Source: Clitopilus passeckerianus
Taxonomy: Eukaryota; Basidiomycota; Agaricomycetes; Agaricales; Entolomataceae
Direction of reading: 5' to 3'
NCBI GenBank assembly: GCA_944990035.1
Contig: CALYLX010000079.1
Span: forward strand, 310,001-374,000
DNA: 64,000 bases
The position numbers and the translations under genes were made by a program. The stretch's first letter is position 1, and each line of letters opens with the position of its first letter. Below the pieces are notes generated by a model. The model had not been told where the DNA came from. It ran no database searches and saw only the letters and a list, made by a program, of their open reading frames with translations. Of the stretch, positions 34,401 through 45,968 are shown in pieces.

Positions 34401-35400
34401 TTTATGGGGCGATGTGGGATGATGGGACCGTCAACACATTCATTCTGACGCCTTTTGCTCGACCACCTAGCTTTGCAGGGTCCTTCGTAGAAGTGTTATA
34501 ATTAACTCTGTACAGAAAGTAATTATCTTGAATTCGGGTTGATATAGTCACATGCCAGCCATATTAGTTTGGAGTCGCTCGTAACCCACCACGCCTTCGG
34601 TCAGCTGAAGAAACGTGAAGGCCAAAGGCGACCGTTCCACTTTTCTGTCGCCCTTGTCTGTCTCGCCGATTCTGCTTGTTCGGATGCTAATGACTGACGG
34701 CAATCACAATCTTTCTCAGTCTCGATTTTTGCATATTCACTGTCTCTATCTAATATATCTACTAGAATTGACAGAAATCGTCTCTAATTTAGTGACTTCC
34801 TACTGGGTTAATGAAGTGGGACATAGGTCCGCGTTTTGGGCCCTCTATCTTCCGCCGAGAGATCGGTTCTCCGAGAACGCAGTATAATTACTCTCCACCA
34901 TTCAATCTGCCGGGATAAGTGTCATAGGATTCAAGGAATTTTCATAACATTGTTCCGCCCGACAAAACCAAATCAGAAAATCCCCCGAGAGCGGCCGGAA
35001 TGAAGACGCCACAAGTACTTCGCATCCAAGCAGCCGTCAATTCAGTGGCATACATGGATGCCCCCCAATCCGAGTAGAGCAGCTGCTAATGTGCAACTCA
35101 GGGTGAGCCGGATAGTGTCGCCCTTCGTAGACGTGCTTTACTGTCGGGGAAAGGTTTGAGAAAAACGCACCAAGCATCTGGATCTGCCAAAGTTCTCTGA
35201 CCTAGCCTCGGACCGGTATACCGGGCACACGATGAGTGAAGAAGGGCCAGGGAAGCGAGGAGAAGTTTGGGGTTCTCATGCTAACCAACACTGGCAATCG
35301 GCAGGATTCTAGTCAACCTTTCTATTAACATGCACGGACCACTACGACGATGATAGAAGGTATGGTTTGGCGTTTGACATCTATCCTGTTCGGCTTCTTC
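34401..35400. other. Intergenic upstream of the terpene synthase
   Basis: 1 kb without a supported gene. Short frames only. No P450, oxidoreductase or transporter is seen on this side. Confidence 0.4.
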
Positions 35401-35402
35401 AG

Positions 35403-35408
35403 TATATA
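35403..35408 (+). promoter_or_regulatory. TATA box of the terpene synthase
   Basis: TATATA, inside AGTATATAGACC, lies about 65 nt before the ATG at 35,471. Confidence 0.45.
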
Positions 35409-35470
35409 GACCTGTAGGTGGGCGAGTCAGTCCCAGCATTGACAAGCCCCCCGTTACTCAGTGGGACCCG

Positions 35471-36625
35471 ATGAATACTCCTATCAGCAACGCATCCCAC
35501 CCGGATCCAACTTTCCATACCCACCTTCCCGCTCGTTGTCACCCCCTAAGCGAAGTGATCGTGCCCAAAGTTCGTCAGTATCTCGTACAGAACTGGCCCT
35601 GGAGTTCGGAAGGAAGCAAAAACCGATATCTAACAGGGAACACCGGGGATGGCGTGATGTACGCATTCCCTGGTGTGCGGAATGACCGCGTTGAGGTTAT
35701 CACCACCTTCCTTATGTTGCATTTCTTGATGGATGACCATATTGTGGAATCGGAATCGCTGGAAACTGGGAAGGTAGAGTGAATTCGTTGAGTTTGCCAC
35801 TGGCACTTCTGTTCTAATGGACGCTGGTATTACAGAAGAAAGAGGCTCTACGTCGGTTCTTCGGGATCATGAGGAGGCTCATTCAGCCCGACGCAGGTAA
35901 TCCAGTCGAGCTTATGGTGGACCATGTGACTTCTGGCTTCCTATCCTGCACTGATGAAGTTGCGCGGCGGCACGCTCCTCAGCTACTCGAGACTATAATT
36001 CAAGCCATCGCTGCCGGTGAAAATCACGACGGGAAAGTAACTGCCATGAGAGACCTAGACGGCTACCTGAAGTATCGCATGGCTGAAGCCGGTGTCCTGT
36101 GAGTTTGTCTTCTAGAATTAATGCACTCGTCCTTGCCTGAGTGCCTTCTCTAGCCTGTCTTTCGCCCTCGCATTTTGGGGAGGCGACATCTATATCCCTT
36201 CCCACATCCACAATGATCCCAAGGTCGAATCGTTCTTCAAATTGGTATCGGATCATTTAGTTCTCGTGAATGACATTTACTCCTATAATGTTGAACGAAA
36301 GCGATTCGAGGAGGGTGAGGCTGGCGTCTTCAACGCAGTCTCTCTGATTATGATAGAGAAGGCTATCGATGCTCAAGAGGCCATGGATATCATCAAACAG
36401 CGGCTCACGGCTCTTGAAGACTTGGCTTTGGAAGGCGCTGCTGCCCTGCGTGGGAGATACGCAGGGGCGGAGAAGGTGGACGAGAAAGAGGTGGTGAATA
36501 AGATGATTATTGTTCTTCTGGAAATGATGGCTGGTAATTGCGAGTGGTCTAAGTTCTGTGGGAGGTATAATCCCTCTACGGTGACACAAGAGGTCAGGAG
36601 CGGGACAGAGGAATGCGTAGACTAG
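35471..36625 (+). CDS. Class I terpene synthase
   Basis: Three exons (35471-35773, 35836-36098, 36154-36625) encode 345 residues, the normal size for a fungal sesquiterpene-type cyclase. It should ionise a prenyl diphosphate, probably farnesyl, with Mg2+ and cyclise it. The Asp-rich motif is LMDDHIVESE (DD at 88-89, Glu at 93), one residue longer than classical DDxxD/E. The NSE motif is canonical: VNDIYSYNVE (Asn 227, Asp 228, Ser 231, Glu 235). A C-terminal RY pair (GRYNPS) is present. No signal peptide or membrane segment is seen, as expected for a cytosolic enzyme. All introns are short and canonical, and a TATA box sits at -65. No tailoring enzymes are in the flanks, so it is an orphan cyclase. 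The product cannot be predicted. Confidence 0.85.
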
Positions 36626-36960
36626 TAGAAATACGAGTCTGGGATAAGAGTGGTGTATAGCTACATATGACCTGAACCAATATGGCGCTATCGATCGAAG
36701 AGAGCTAGCGAGGGAGGTTAGATCGGTGAAATATTTGAAAAGGTGCCGAGAGGAGACTCAACTTGGACGAGACGACGAGACAGAGTAGACTAAGAGCAGA
36801 AAAGGAACGGTTGATGGCATGGTACACGACGCGACAAGACCTGCCCGAAACCGTGCCATCAGTTGTGCCTTTTCACACTTTTCTCGCTTTTCTCTCTCAT
36901 CTCTTGTAATATTCCTTTATCGGAAATCATTCCAAGGCGCCTAATTTAATATCAGCGAAT
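36626..36960. other. Intergenic, 3' flank of the terpene synthase
   Basis: No coding or repeat signal is recognised before the repeat field starts. Confidence 0.4.
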
Positions 36961-39900
36961 AACGGCTCTCATGAGCAAATCTCTCTCTTCGGCTTTCCTC
37001 AACCAACGAGTGCTTGCTTTACTAACTCTCTCCCACCTACGACTCTGCTCAGGTAACCCAAACTTACTGACCCAGCACATTCCCTTTCCCGGCGCTCTCT
37101 CGAACCGAAGCTTTACGCCTATTAGGAAAAGGGAGAATCGAGAATTGTTGGGACGTCCGATGGTGTGGGGATGCCGCTGAGCAGACTCCCCACTATTTCG
37201 TGTAAGTGGCCCATATCTTCGCCTCTATGGATTCGTTGGTCTAACATGTCGTTCTCCCTAGTCCAGCACAGATTGTTGTGCCATTGATCTCATCTATCCT
37301 GTCGCGTTCCTCTCCCTCGCAACGCAACACAGCTCTCACCCTCCTCACTACTTGTCATGTTTGGGGTCATGCCGGAGACTCTCCAAGTTATGATGAGTAA
37401 GTAAGGAAGACAAATCATGGTCGGGAACTAGTAGGAAACGTAGTTCGGTATGAAGAGACGGAGAGAGATATGTGGATAATACGACGACGGCGATACATGG
37501 TAAGCAACCTTCCATCCTCTTTTTTCGTCATCTCATGCGCCTTCTTCTCTAGCCCATCTCTATGTTTCTCCCGTTCGCTCTTTTATCATCTTCCTCCAAC
37601 TCAGCGTCACCCTTCAGTCGCTCCCCGGGAGAGTTCAGCCTCATCATTAGTCTCGATGATTCACTCATCTCCTCTCCAACTTGTATAGCCAGGAGATACC
37701 CCGGTGTCATCCTTCGCCTTTCCACACCGCGACATCAAGGAGCTTTTCCAGTCTCGCCCCCTTCTACATGATTACGACACTCAACAGTCGCCGAAATGGT
37801 GAGCAAGGGAGGGAGGGAGGGAGCAAGGGGGTGAATTGTCGGCAAAGCGATGCGTGGATTGGCGTGCGGAGACGAAGGTGACGTGTGGTCATTTGACGAT
37901 GGTGATATACTGGTCAGCGACCTTTCTTCTTCCGTTTTCATCGTTTAATGTGTCTTCTTCTCTAGCCATTCCTCCTTGCTTCGACCCCAGTCGCTCTTCG
38001 ATCCTTTACGAAATTCAACCCCAGAGGTGTGGAGATCTGGCTGGTACATCCCTGGCGTTCCTGTCGCCGTCGGCCTCAATCCCATCCACGATAATCCGCC
38101 ATACCGATAGGTCAGTCGTACCTTTAACTTCCGCCTCTCTACATTGAAGTGAAGCTTCCACGACTCTGCAGCTACGATCCCTTCCCACAATTCGTACATA
38201 TCCCGTACATCGCCAGCCGTGAAGTCATACAGGGTATGAGCAAAGGAGGAAGATCGGATGTTCGTAGAGGAGAGACGGGGTTTTTGTGAGGGCTGATCGT
38301 GGATCCTTAAGGGAAGACGAAGATGAGGGATATGCGGAGGTAAGCTTGGTGTTATCTCGAGAACTTCAATCGTTCACTCATTCCCTCTCCTTCAAGAATG
38401 ATGAGAGAATACTGATATTATCCTCAGACGCACTGTTTTTCCGTACCGCCACACTAAGGATGTCTTCCTTTCGTGTCTCCTCGCCGCCTGATTGCGATAC
38501 TCAATAGCCGCAGAAATGTTGGGTAGAGGGAGGAAGGCAAATTGTGGTCAGGGATTAGCAGGAAGCGAGGCGTGGTTCGGTGTGAGGAGACAGAGATGAT
38601 GTGTGACATTCGAAGATGGTGGTATACTAGTCAGCGACTTTCCCTCCTTCGTTTTCAATGTTCGTCATCTAACTCCTCCTCTTCTACAGCTCTGCTCGCT
38701 TGGGGAGTCGTAGCCCTGAGTGTTTCTCACCCCCGACCCAGGGAATCTTCCTCTCGTTCCCCCAGAGTGCTCGCCACCATCGTCCTCAGCCCTAGCTACC
38801 TTCTCCCGAAATGGTGTGTGAAGGAGGGAGGGAGGGAGGGCCAATTATGGTCAGGCTTTAACGGGACGCGAGAAGTGAAGGATGGATTGATGTGAGGAGG
38901 TGGAGACAATTCGACGATGGTGATATACCGGTCAGCGGCCTTCCCTCCTCCGATTTCGTTGTCTAATGTAGCTTCTTCGCTAGTCATTTCTCCAATCTAC
39001 GCCATCCGCTTTCTACCGTATTTCGTCCAAGGCAGCTTCAACCTAAGTTACTGGTTGGAGGGTTCTACCTCTTCCCTCGAATCTCCCTTTCCCTCGACTC
39101 AAGGATACTTCTCGTCGTTCCTGGCAACAGCACTGGTATTCGGTTAAGGGATTTGATTGTTGTGTATGGGGTTGAGGGTGATGGCGAGAGAGACCGTCCG
39201 ATGCCATGGTAAGCTCGCCTTCCCTCCTCCTTTTTTCTCGACTAACCCTTCATCTCTTCTAGCCATCTTGCAGAATGCTTGTACGACACCATCGAGGTTG
39301 TAAACATACCTCTACCCGCTCTAACCCGGCTGTCATTGTATCCTAAAGCCATATATCCAGTTCATAGGCTAATTACGACACTACAGATGCGGCCGCTACG
39401 CTCGTAACCGTACATTGTACATGGCCTACCATGGAGTGCCCCGAGTAGAGCGAGCAGGAGAGACAAGATGCCAGGTCGATCAGAAGTTAGTTGGTGGGCA
39501 GAGAGGGCTGGCTTTGTGTGAGGTGAAGATCGTGGAACACAGTAGGAAGGCGAAGACAAGGGATATGTGGAGGTAAGACGTGATCATTCGAATCTCGACG
39601 TCTCGTCTAACCTTGACTCTCTCGTTCATAATAGCTAGGATGACATTGATATGAAAGAGTTCCTCTCGCCCGCTCTCCTCTCTACCTGAGGAGAAAGGAG
39701 GACGGATCTGATGTCAGAGATAAGCAGCCTTCCTCCCTTCCTACCGCGATTCGCTCCACCGACGCTTTTGCTACTCTAGCTACTCCTTTGATGGTGTCCC
39801 GGGGTTCCAGCGTCTAGTAACTCTCACTGCAGGTTCGATTGTAAGTCTAAACCTGAGGGTCCCTTTAATCATGATTTGGTTTAGAATTCCCCGTTGCCCA
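36961..39900. repeat. Degenerate tandem repeat field with intron-like blocks
   Basis: A recurring block has a GGTAAGC or GGTCAGC start, then a CCTTYCYTCYT tract, and ends in TCTCTAG or a similar polypyrimidine-AG. It occurs at about 37,487, 37,899, 38,611, 38,914 and 39,207, with weaker forms near 37,195 and 39,560. Units are about 300-700 nt apart. Between them runs a second recurring block, GAAATGGTG..GGGAGGGAGGGAGGG. Each unit looks like an exon-intron-exon border, but no continuous protein emerges when the blocks are removed. It is probably an amplified, decayed gene piece or a satellite-like repeat. Confidence 0.5.
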
Positions 39901-40253
39901 GAATGGGTTCTTCAGGGGACGAGCTAGACCGTGAGGAGGAATGCTTGGCTTAGTACTGACTGGGCTCAGTCATCTGTCGAATGTTCGAGGCCTATTGTGC
40001 CATCATTCTTGCCCAATATACAATGTTCTGAACCAATAGTAACTCGAGGAAGGTCATACGGCATGGCCGAGCGCGTCAGCTGCCTGTGGCTCGATGTTGA
40101 GAAGAAGCCCCTCTATTTGGCACGGCACAAGAGTGCCGTTTGTTGGCTGGTGGCGACAAAACCAGAAATATCAAACCTCGAAGTTCATCCCTTATCTACC
40201 TCTACAGCTCACGAACCCCCGTTACACAACGAAATGGAAGCAAATTCGACCGC

Positions 40254-42143
40254 CAGCGCAACAGATCTCGAGACAGCGAAGATCTCCCCACTATCATCCC
40301 TTTCACTATCCACAGGAAATATCAAGCTAACAAGCCTTCTAGCGCTGACACTGATATCACATTCTGCTCATCCGATGGCATCCGATTCCGAATCCACTCC
40401 GTCAACCTTCGAGCTCATACGGAAGGAATTGCTCCTCCCGTTGGAACGGCTCTCCAGGTCGACGAGATCGTCCCATTGACTGAAACAGCTCAAAGCCTCG
40501 AGTTGATATCCACCTATATCTACCCTTGCTCACTCCCTGACCTGAAAACTATCAAGTTTAAGACGTTCATTGACGTTGCAGAGGCAGCGGATAAGTATCA
40601 GGTGTTTCCGGCGATGAGGGCTTGTGAGATTTGGATGTGGGAGAGTTGTGCCATAAAGGAGAAATACGGGGGTGAGGACGAGGATTTTGATACAGAGGAC
40701 GACATTGTACGAATAGGGAAACCTCAAATTGCTCTCCGCGTTCTCGCCTTCGCGCTCAAGCATTTACCATCCCAAACCCGTCGGCTCCCTATGTGCTAGA
40801 TAGGCCTATGTATAAGGTTCTCTCGGCGATTCCGAGCGAGTTTCATGGGGTCTTGGTACGTCTTTCATCAACAGTCTACCGAAAGTCATTCACCGAGTTT
40901 TTGGATATAAGCTCCGATACTATGACAACTACCCCCAGTTGCAGAAACGGGCGTTGGCATAGTACCTCTCAGAAGATCCTTACCATTGGGTTATCTCTCG
41001 CATCGCCAGCCTCCGCAGGTTGACTGATCCCGGTAGACTGACTTTTGAAGGGAAGATTAATGTCGACCATACGACGTGGCAAGACTACATTATCTCCGAC
41101 GCGGAGGATTTACCGACTTTGAACGAACTGATTTCTGGCAAGAAGAAGAAGGGTGCTGAAGGTGAAACCAAGGATTCCGTCGAGAAGGGCGAGCAAGGGT
41201 TGGAGGACGATTTCGGAGACATGGGAGTACACGACTCCGCCATGGGGGGGCACAATCACTATCATCTCAAGTGACGGAGCCCAGTATACTCTCGACCCGG
41301 TGGTTCTCTCTGCAGGCATAGCTACGTTCTCCGGCTTCCCATTCACGATCTCTGATCACACCATATCCATCACTGAAACCTCTCGAGCTCTAAGTCTTCT
41401 CCTTCGCTTCATCCAGCCAGTCCGTGTCCCTGACCTCACCCATCTATCATTTGGGGTCGTGGAGGAGCTGGCATACGCCTCGGAGAAATACCAGGTTTAC
41501 CCTGCAAAGCATTTCTCCCGACTTACGATGAGGTACGTGACATCGTCTGGGCTTATTCCACCCGTTGATGAAACTCTTTCAGGGAACAAATTTATGATCA
41601 CCGTCAGGATGTCTTTATTTATGCCGCAGAATATGGCCTTATGGATATCCTCGATCTGAGTGCGCCGTTCATGATCAGCTTTCCTTATGAAGAGGTCGTC
41701 GACATTCTCCCACCAACTCTTCGGATCGCATGGGTATGCATTTTCCCATCGCGTTAGCCTATATGTTGATCCTAAACATGGATGACCTAATATAGCGTAA
41801 ATACTATGATGGGTGGGTGCCGCTCTGTGAAGATCTTGTAATCTACGTCGAATCCGAATTCCGGAGCATCTGCGAGGAAGAAGAATTCATGATCCACGAT
41901 GGGACTGGGATCAAATGCCCCTGTGGACAGCATGAAGAAGACCATTTTATGTCTATTCGTGACGTACTATCTTGGGGTCCGCAGCCACTAGGAGAGCTCA
42001 AGCGCTATGAGTTCTTTTCCCAGTATGGTGACCATGGGGACTTGTGCATGGTCGCTTCAGCGACTTATGCACAGTGCAAGAGGGAGTATCTGGAGCATAA
42101 AGTGATGGCGATACCGAGGCTTTCGACATTTGCTGTCGTCTAA
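40254..42143 (+). pseudogene. Double-BTB copy G, several disabling changes
   Basis: The family layout is recognisable. BTB1 is at about 40,345-40,630 (FCSSDGIRFRIHSVNLRAHT, YIYPCSLPDL, AADKYQVFPAMRAC). The helical exon is at 40,720-40,855, BTB2 at about 41,240-41,530 (IISSDGAQYTLDPVVLSAG, FIQPVRVPDL, ASEKYQVYPAKHF). Late exons are at about 41,582-41,733 and 41,796-42,143, with CPCGQHEEDH. Breaks: no donor for the leader exon between 40,254 and 40,343; a frameshift near 40,770 (ALKHLP to PNPSAPYVLD); TAG at about 40,961; and a frameshift at the run of seven G near 41,244. The acidic insert GGEDEDFDTEDD is unique to this copy. The C-terminal exons are intact. Confidence 0.7.
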
Positions 42144-42454
42144 ACGACGGGATGGAGGTAGAATGAACCTGTGTTCCCCCGAAATAGCTATCGAAGAAAA
42201 TTGTATTTGTATTGTAAGAAATATGAGACGAATTTGATGTATGATACTTATAGCCTCATGAGCGTGTAATTACTGCCCCACCATTTGTGGCTTCCTGATC
42301 CCTCCCACACCTAATCCACATTCCTAGCGCAGTGAAGCGCTTCTACGGATGGAGCCAAATCAGACTGGTCTACTGAGTTGCGAGGCTATAAGTGGCTACA
42401 ACGGCTGACCACATATGGTAACAATCCACTGTTACACGCCACTCACATTCTATC
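42144..42454. other. Intergenic, 3' flank of BTB G and promoter of the MYND gene
   Basis: About 310 nt. Nothing coding is seen, and no convincing TATA box. Confidence 0.4.
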
Positions 42455-43145
42455 ATGTCCTCCACCCAAAGTACTTCAAGCGGCGGACGTAGTTGTGCTG
42501 TCTGCAACGTTCCAGCTGAACAACGATGCTCTGGATGTCACCTAATGTACTACTGTGGCAAAGCCCACCTCGCTCAAGTAAGTAACACTCATACACGTCA
42601 CTCGCACGACTTTATCTTCTGACAGATGAACCGGCTTCCAGGACTGGAAGCGCCATAAATTGATGTGCAAAAAGCTGCAGGACACCTCACTATCAACTGT
42701 CCCTATTCCACCTTCTCCAAATACCTTTCAGGCCATCGCTTTTCCTGCTAACGAGGATGCACCACGCATGATCACCATTGAATGGGAATGGGAACAAGAA
42801 GATGACGACCCATACCCATGGCAGCACAAGCACATCCGTCACCTGTTCCATGAAGGCGCTTCCTTGAGAGAGTACCCGATCATTTACCCCCGTCGGGGTG
42901 CAGCACCTCTGCCAGATAATTGTCAGCTCATCTACATTATCAACGACAACTTCCTAGTTGACGGATCCCTGCTTAACCGATGCATCTTCAATCTCACAGG
43001 TGGAAAGGCTTGGCATTCCTGGGGCGACAACATTCTTGCCTTGCGTCAGCGACCTGAAGATTTTACACACTCTCGGTATCATAGTGCCCGGCTCGAAGAG
43101 GACCTTGATGCCCTCAAGAATTTCTTCTTAACATATGGTACATAA
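42455..43145 (+). CDS. MYND zinc-finger protein
   Basis: Two exons (42455-42577, 42642-43145) encode 208 residues. The N-terminal finger is complete across the intron: CAVC, CSGC, YYCGKAH, then DWKRHKLMC, giving the C-x2-C...C-x2-C...C-x3-H...H-x3-C order of MYND domains. These domains bind proline-rich peptides and often recruit co-repressors. The rest (ITIEWEWEQEDDDPYPWQHK, GASLREYPIIYPRR, CIFNLTGGKAWHSWGDNILA) is an acidic/aromatic domain commonly seen behind MYND fingers in mushrooms and otherwise unassigned. No targeting signal is seen. It appears intact. Confidence 0.8.
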
Positions 43146-45060
43146 TCCAGTTTGATCTATTGAACCCTCAATGCACGTCCACAGCTCTAGTAATAAATTA
43201 TTGTAATGATTGACGAGTATTTGAAGACGTTGAATTGTGCTTTCCTACCCTTAGAAATTCGGAGATTGACCGTATACAAGGAGGATGCTAGAAGCTGCTG
43301 GCCTTCGAGTGATAAGCGAGGGAGAGGGAAAGATGCGAGTAGAAGTAGCCATACCTCCGCCCTCGGCCTCAAGCATCGAGCCTGGATGAGAGAAGAACAG
43401 ATTTGATTGGATCGGACCACCTAATCCACAGACTTCAGAGGCGGTGCAACGTGAGACTGAGCTTACATACCTCGGGACATTGCCCACACCAAGTGGTTGA
43501 ACACGCCGAGGGTGCCTTGTCACTGGTCAAGTAAAGCAGCTGTTGATAGGTTGCTCGTGGTGTAGTCATGAGGCTCAGATGGAGAGATTCAGATGTGTGA
43601 GGTCGGGATTTTCAGGCGTAAAGTCGATGAACGACGGGGTTAATGTGAAGTAGATATTTGCATTAGGCCTGCCGACTGTAGCCAATGAGGCGTTAGGCGG
43701 TTGAAATAGAAGAGGATCCAGCCCGGGAATGTAGGTGGCTTACTCGCGACGGGATGGAATTGTGGATGGCATGAGGACAGTGACGATGGTGCAGAGTTAG
43801 GGCGTGTCGCTGAAGTGCTGCATTACGCTGTATCATTAGTTCAAGAGAGACAGGTAAAACGGTGTGACCTACCAGTACAATACCATGCACCCTAGTTGCT
43901 TGGAAGAGAATAAAGCACAACTATGGTTTTGAAACTTTTCAGTGAGGACGACTGGATGAATGCGTGAGTTGACAGAGTTGGGGTAAGACGGAGAAGAAGA
44001 AATTGCTTACCGTTGACCCTATATCAGACATCCTGCCAGTGGTGGCATCATTTCATTCAGAACCCCGTAAGGCAGCATCAGTGGGAGCCAACGGGATAGA
44101 TGAGATCGACGGTCCCAATATGAGCGACCTATCCAAGGCTTGGGCCAGCCAGCCCATGATGGCGAATTTATGGGTCGCTTACCTCGAGATAATCTAGGAG
44201 CTTGATCAGCGCTCAGCAGATACCGTGTGGCACCGGACTTTCTGGTCGGCTCGTGTGCGGCGGCCCATAGTTCCTCGTGGCAGTCCCTTCAGGCTTGAGA
44301 GAACGGAAAGCAACAAAGCCTCTTGCTCTCGACGTACCGCTTTGGATTCAGATCAAGGAAGCACGGAGGGACAGCAAAGTGCTAGCATAATAAGGATGGA
44401 TTAGCTGAGCCGAGCCGTAAGTGTGAGAGGTCGTGTTGTAGAGAAAACAGGTTGAAGAAAGCCAAAGCGGACAGGTTGCTGACGAATTTCCTATTCGCTG
44501 AGTGCGCTCTAGGGAAATGAGGTATCCAGGATAAGAGAGGATAGGTCTGCAAAATTGATGAGAGAGTCCAACAATGCAGATAGCCATCTGCCTACAGCAT
44601 AGGTGCAAGTGAACGAGTTTGTCAGATTCCATGGTGGGCAACGAACTAAACTAACAAGATGATGAGAGAAACCATGAAAAAGCACGTGTGATGGCAGAGT
44701 TAAGGGCAGGCCGGGTCGTGTTTGTGCCCGGCGCTACGTCATCACCCTTCCATCATTGGCACCCGTGCGGTCCGAGCCTCGTTCTCTCTTTTGTCAGTGT
44801 CGTCGATTCGGTCAAGTCTCTTCTCCTCTTGGTACTTTTCCGAACCCGCGCTGCATGTTCTTTGAGTATGTCTCACATATCTAACCTGTGTCTTGGGCTT
44901 TCGTTGGTCGATATAAGGTGAAGAATCCGGAGTCTGGAAAATCGGGCAAACAATTCAAAAGTGAGCAAACTCCTCCCATGTACTGTCATCTTCTGTCTAA
45001 TAAAGCATCAATTTGTTTAGTTGCTCTCATTTCTCTTCTCTGATGCCTCCTCTCATCCAA
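43146..45060. other. 1.9-kb unassigned region
   Basis: No supported gene. Several 60-100 codon frames occur on both strands, but none has recognisable motifs or plausible exon partners. Some pieces (for example GAAAGCCAAAGCGG near 44,458) resemble the end signature of repeat R, but the match is weak. Confidence 0.35.
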
Positions 45061-45065
45061 GTGCC

Positions 45066-45479
45066 TGTTGAACTTGACGCGTCTCACATCTTTGTCACAT
45101 GAACAGTCACGTGACACCACATGACTACAAATCACATTACTTGATTGTGTCATTATTGCGACATACACACGTGGAGCATTACAAATACTTCTAGCACATT
45201 CCGCTCCACAATGACATCATCATGACTCACGTATAACTCATTCTTCGTCATTCCTTGTGTATTCCATACTATATTTAGCACAGAACATTCTAGATATGCT
45301 TACATATACATGGTCTGTGCACTCTATCCTTTTGTATAAATACTAGCAGTAGTTTACCTCAATACAACAAGGAGTTACACTTCTTTTCTCTCTAGTTCGC
45401 TCTCACAGCCTCACTCTACTCTACCCCAGGTTAGTAGCCTTACTGCACCTTCCCTCGCTGGGGGTGTGCCTGTTCGACA
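45066..45479. mobile_element. Solo LTR (family I) with 5-bp target duplication GTGCC
   Basis: 414 bp, beginning TGTTGAAC and ending GTTCGACA (imperfect inverted termini). It is flanked by direct repeats GTGCC at 45,061-45,065 and 45,480-45,484. Inside, TATAAATACTAG at about 45,335 is the expected LTR promoter. The internal domain was lost by LTR-LTR recombination. Size and termini would fit a Copia- or Gypsy-type element; superfamily not decided. Confidence 0.75.
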
Positions 45480-45484
45480 GTGCC

Positions 45485-45968
45485 GTCCATTCTTAGCATG
45501 GTGATCAATGGATTGGTGACCAATCCCTACTAACGCGAAGGCGCCGACGGGCCACTGGGTACACTTGATCGTCTAGTTCCAGTCAAGTCTCCTCTTGCTT
45601 CCTTTCCGACTCTGTGCTACATTTCTCCTCCAGAGTCTTTGATTCCTCGCTTTTCTGTCTCCCTTTTTCCTGTTTCGTCAGTTGGTGACATCTGCTTGAG
45701 AGTGCTACTCGCTACTGGCCGCGCACACTTGTGCGGTCTTGAAATGCAATTTTCGCAGATTCTCTCTCTCCTCCGCCTCCCATTATAATATGAACCAAGT
45801 CCGTACTCCTCCTCGGATACCCGCTCCCTTTCCAAGCAAATGTGTTCCTTCGGCATCTGTCTCCCTACCTCTAGAGAAGGAGAAGCTAGGCACGGACTGA
45901 TTTCTTACATACAGCCCCTGTTCTTGATGCCGATTACACTATAGAAGTCTTTTACGACTGCATGAATA
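45485..45968. other. Intergenic between solo LTR and LRR pseudogene
   Basis: CT-rich sequence; nothing recognised. Confidence 0.4.

Noticed and set aside
42455..43145. MYND finger gene as another KDZ-associated Cys cluster
   Set aside because: The Cys/His order across the intron is exactly MYND, and the downstream domain does not match KDZ N-termini.
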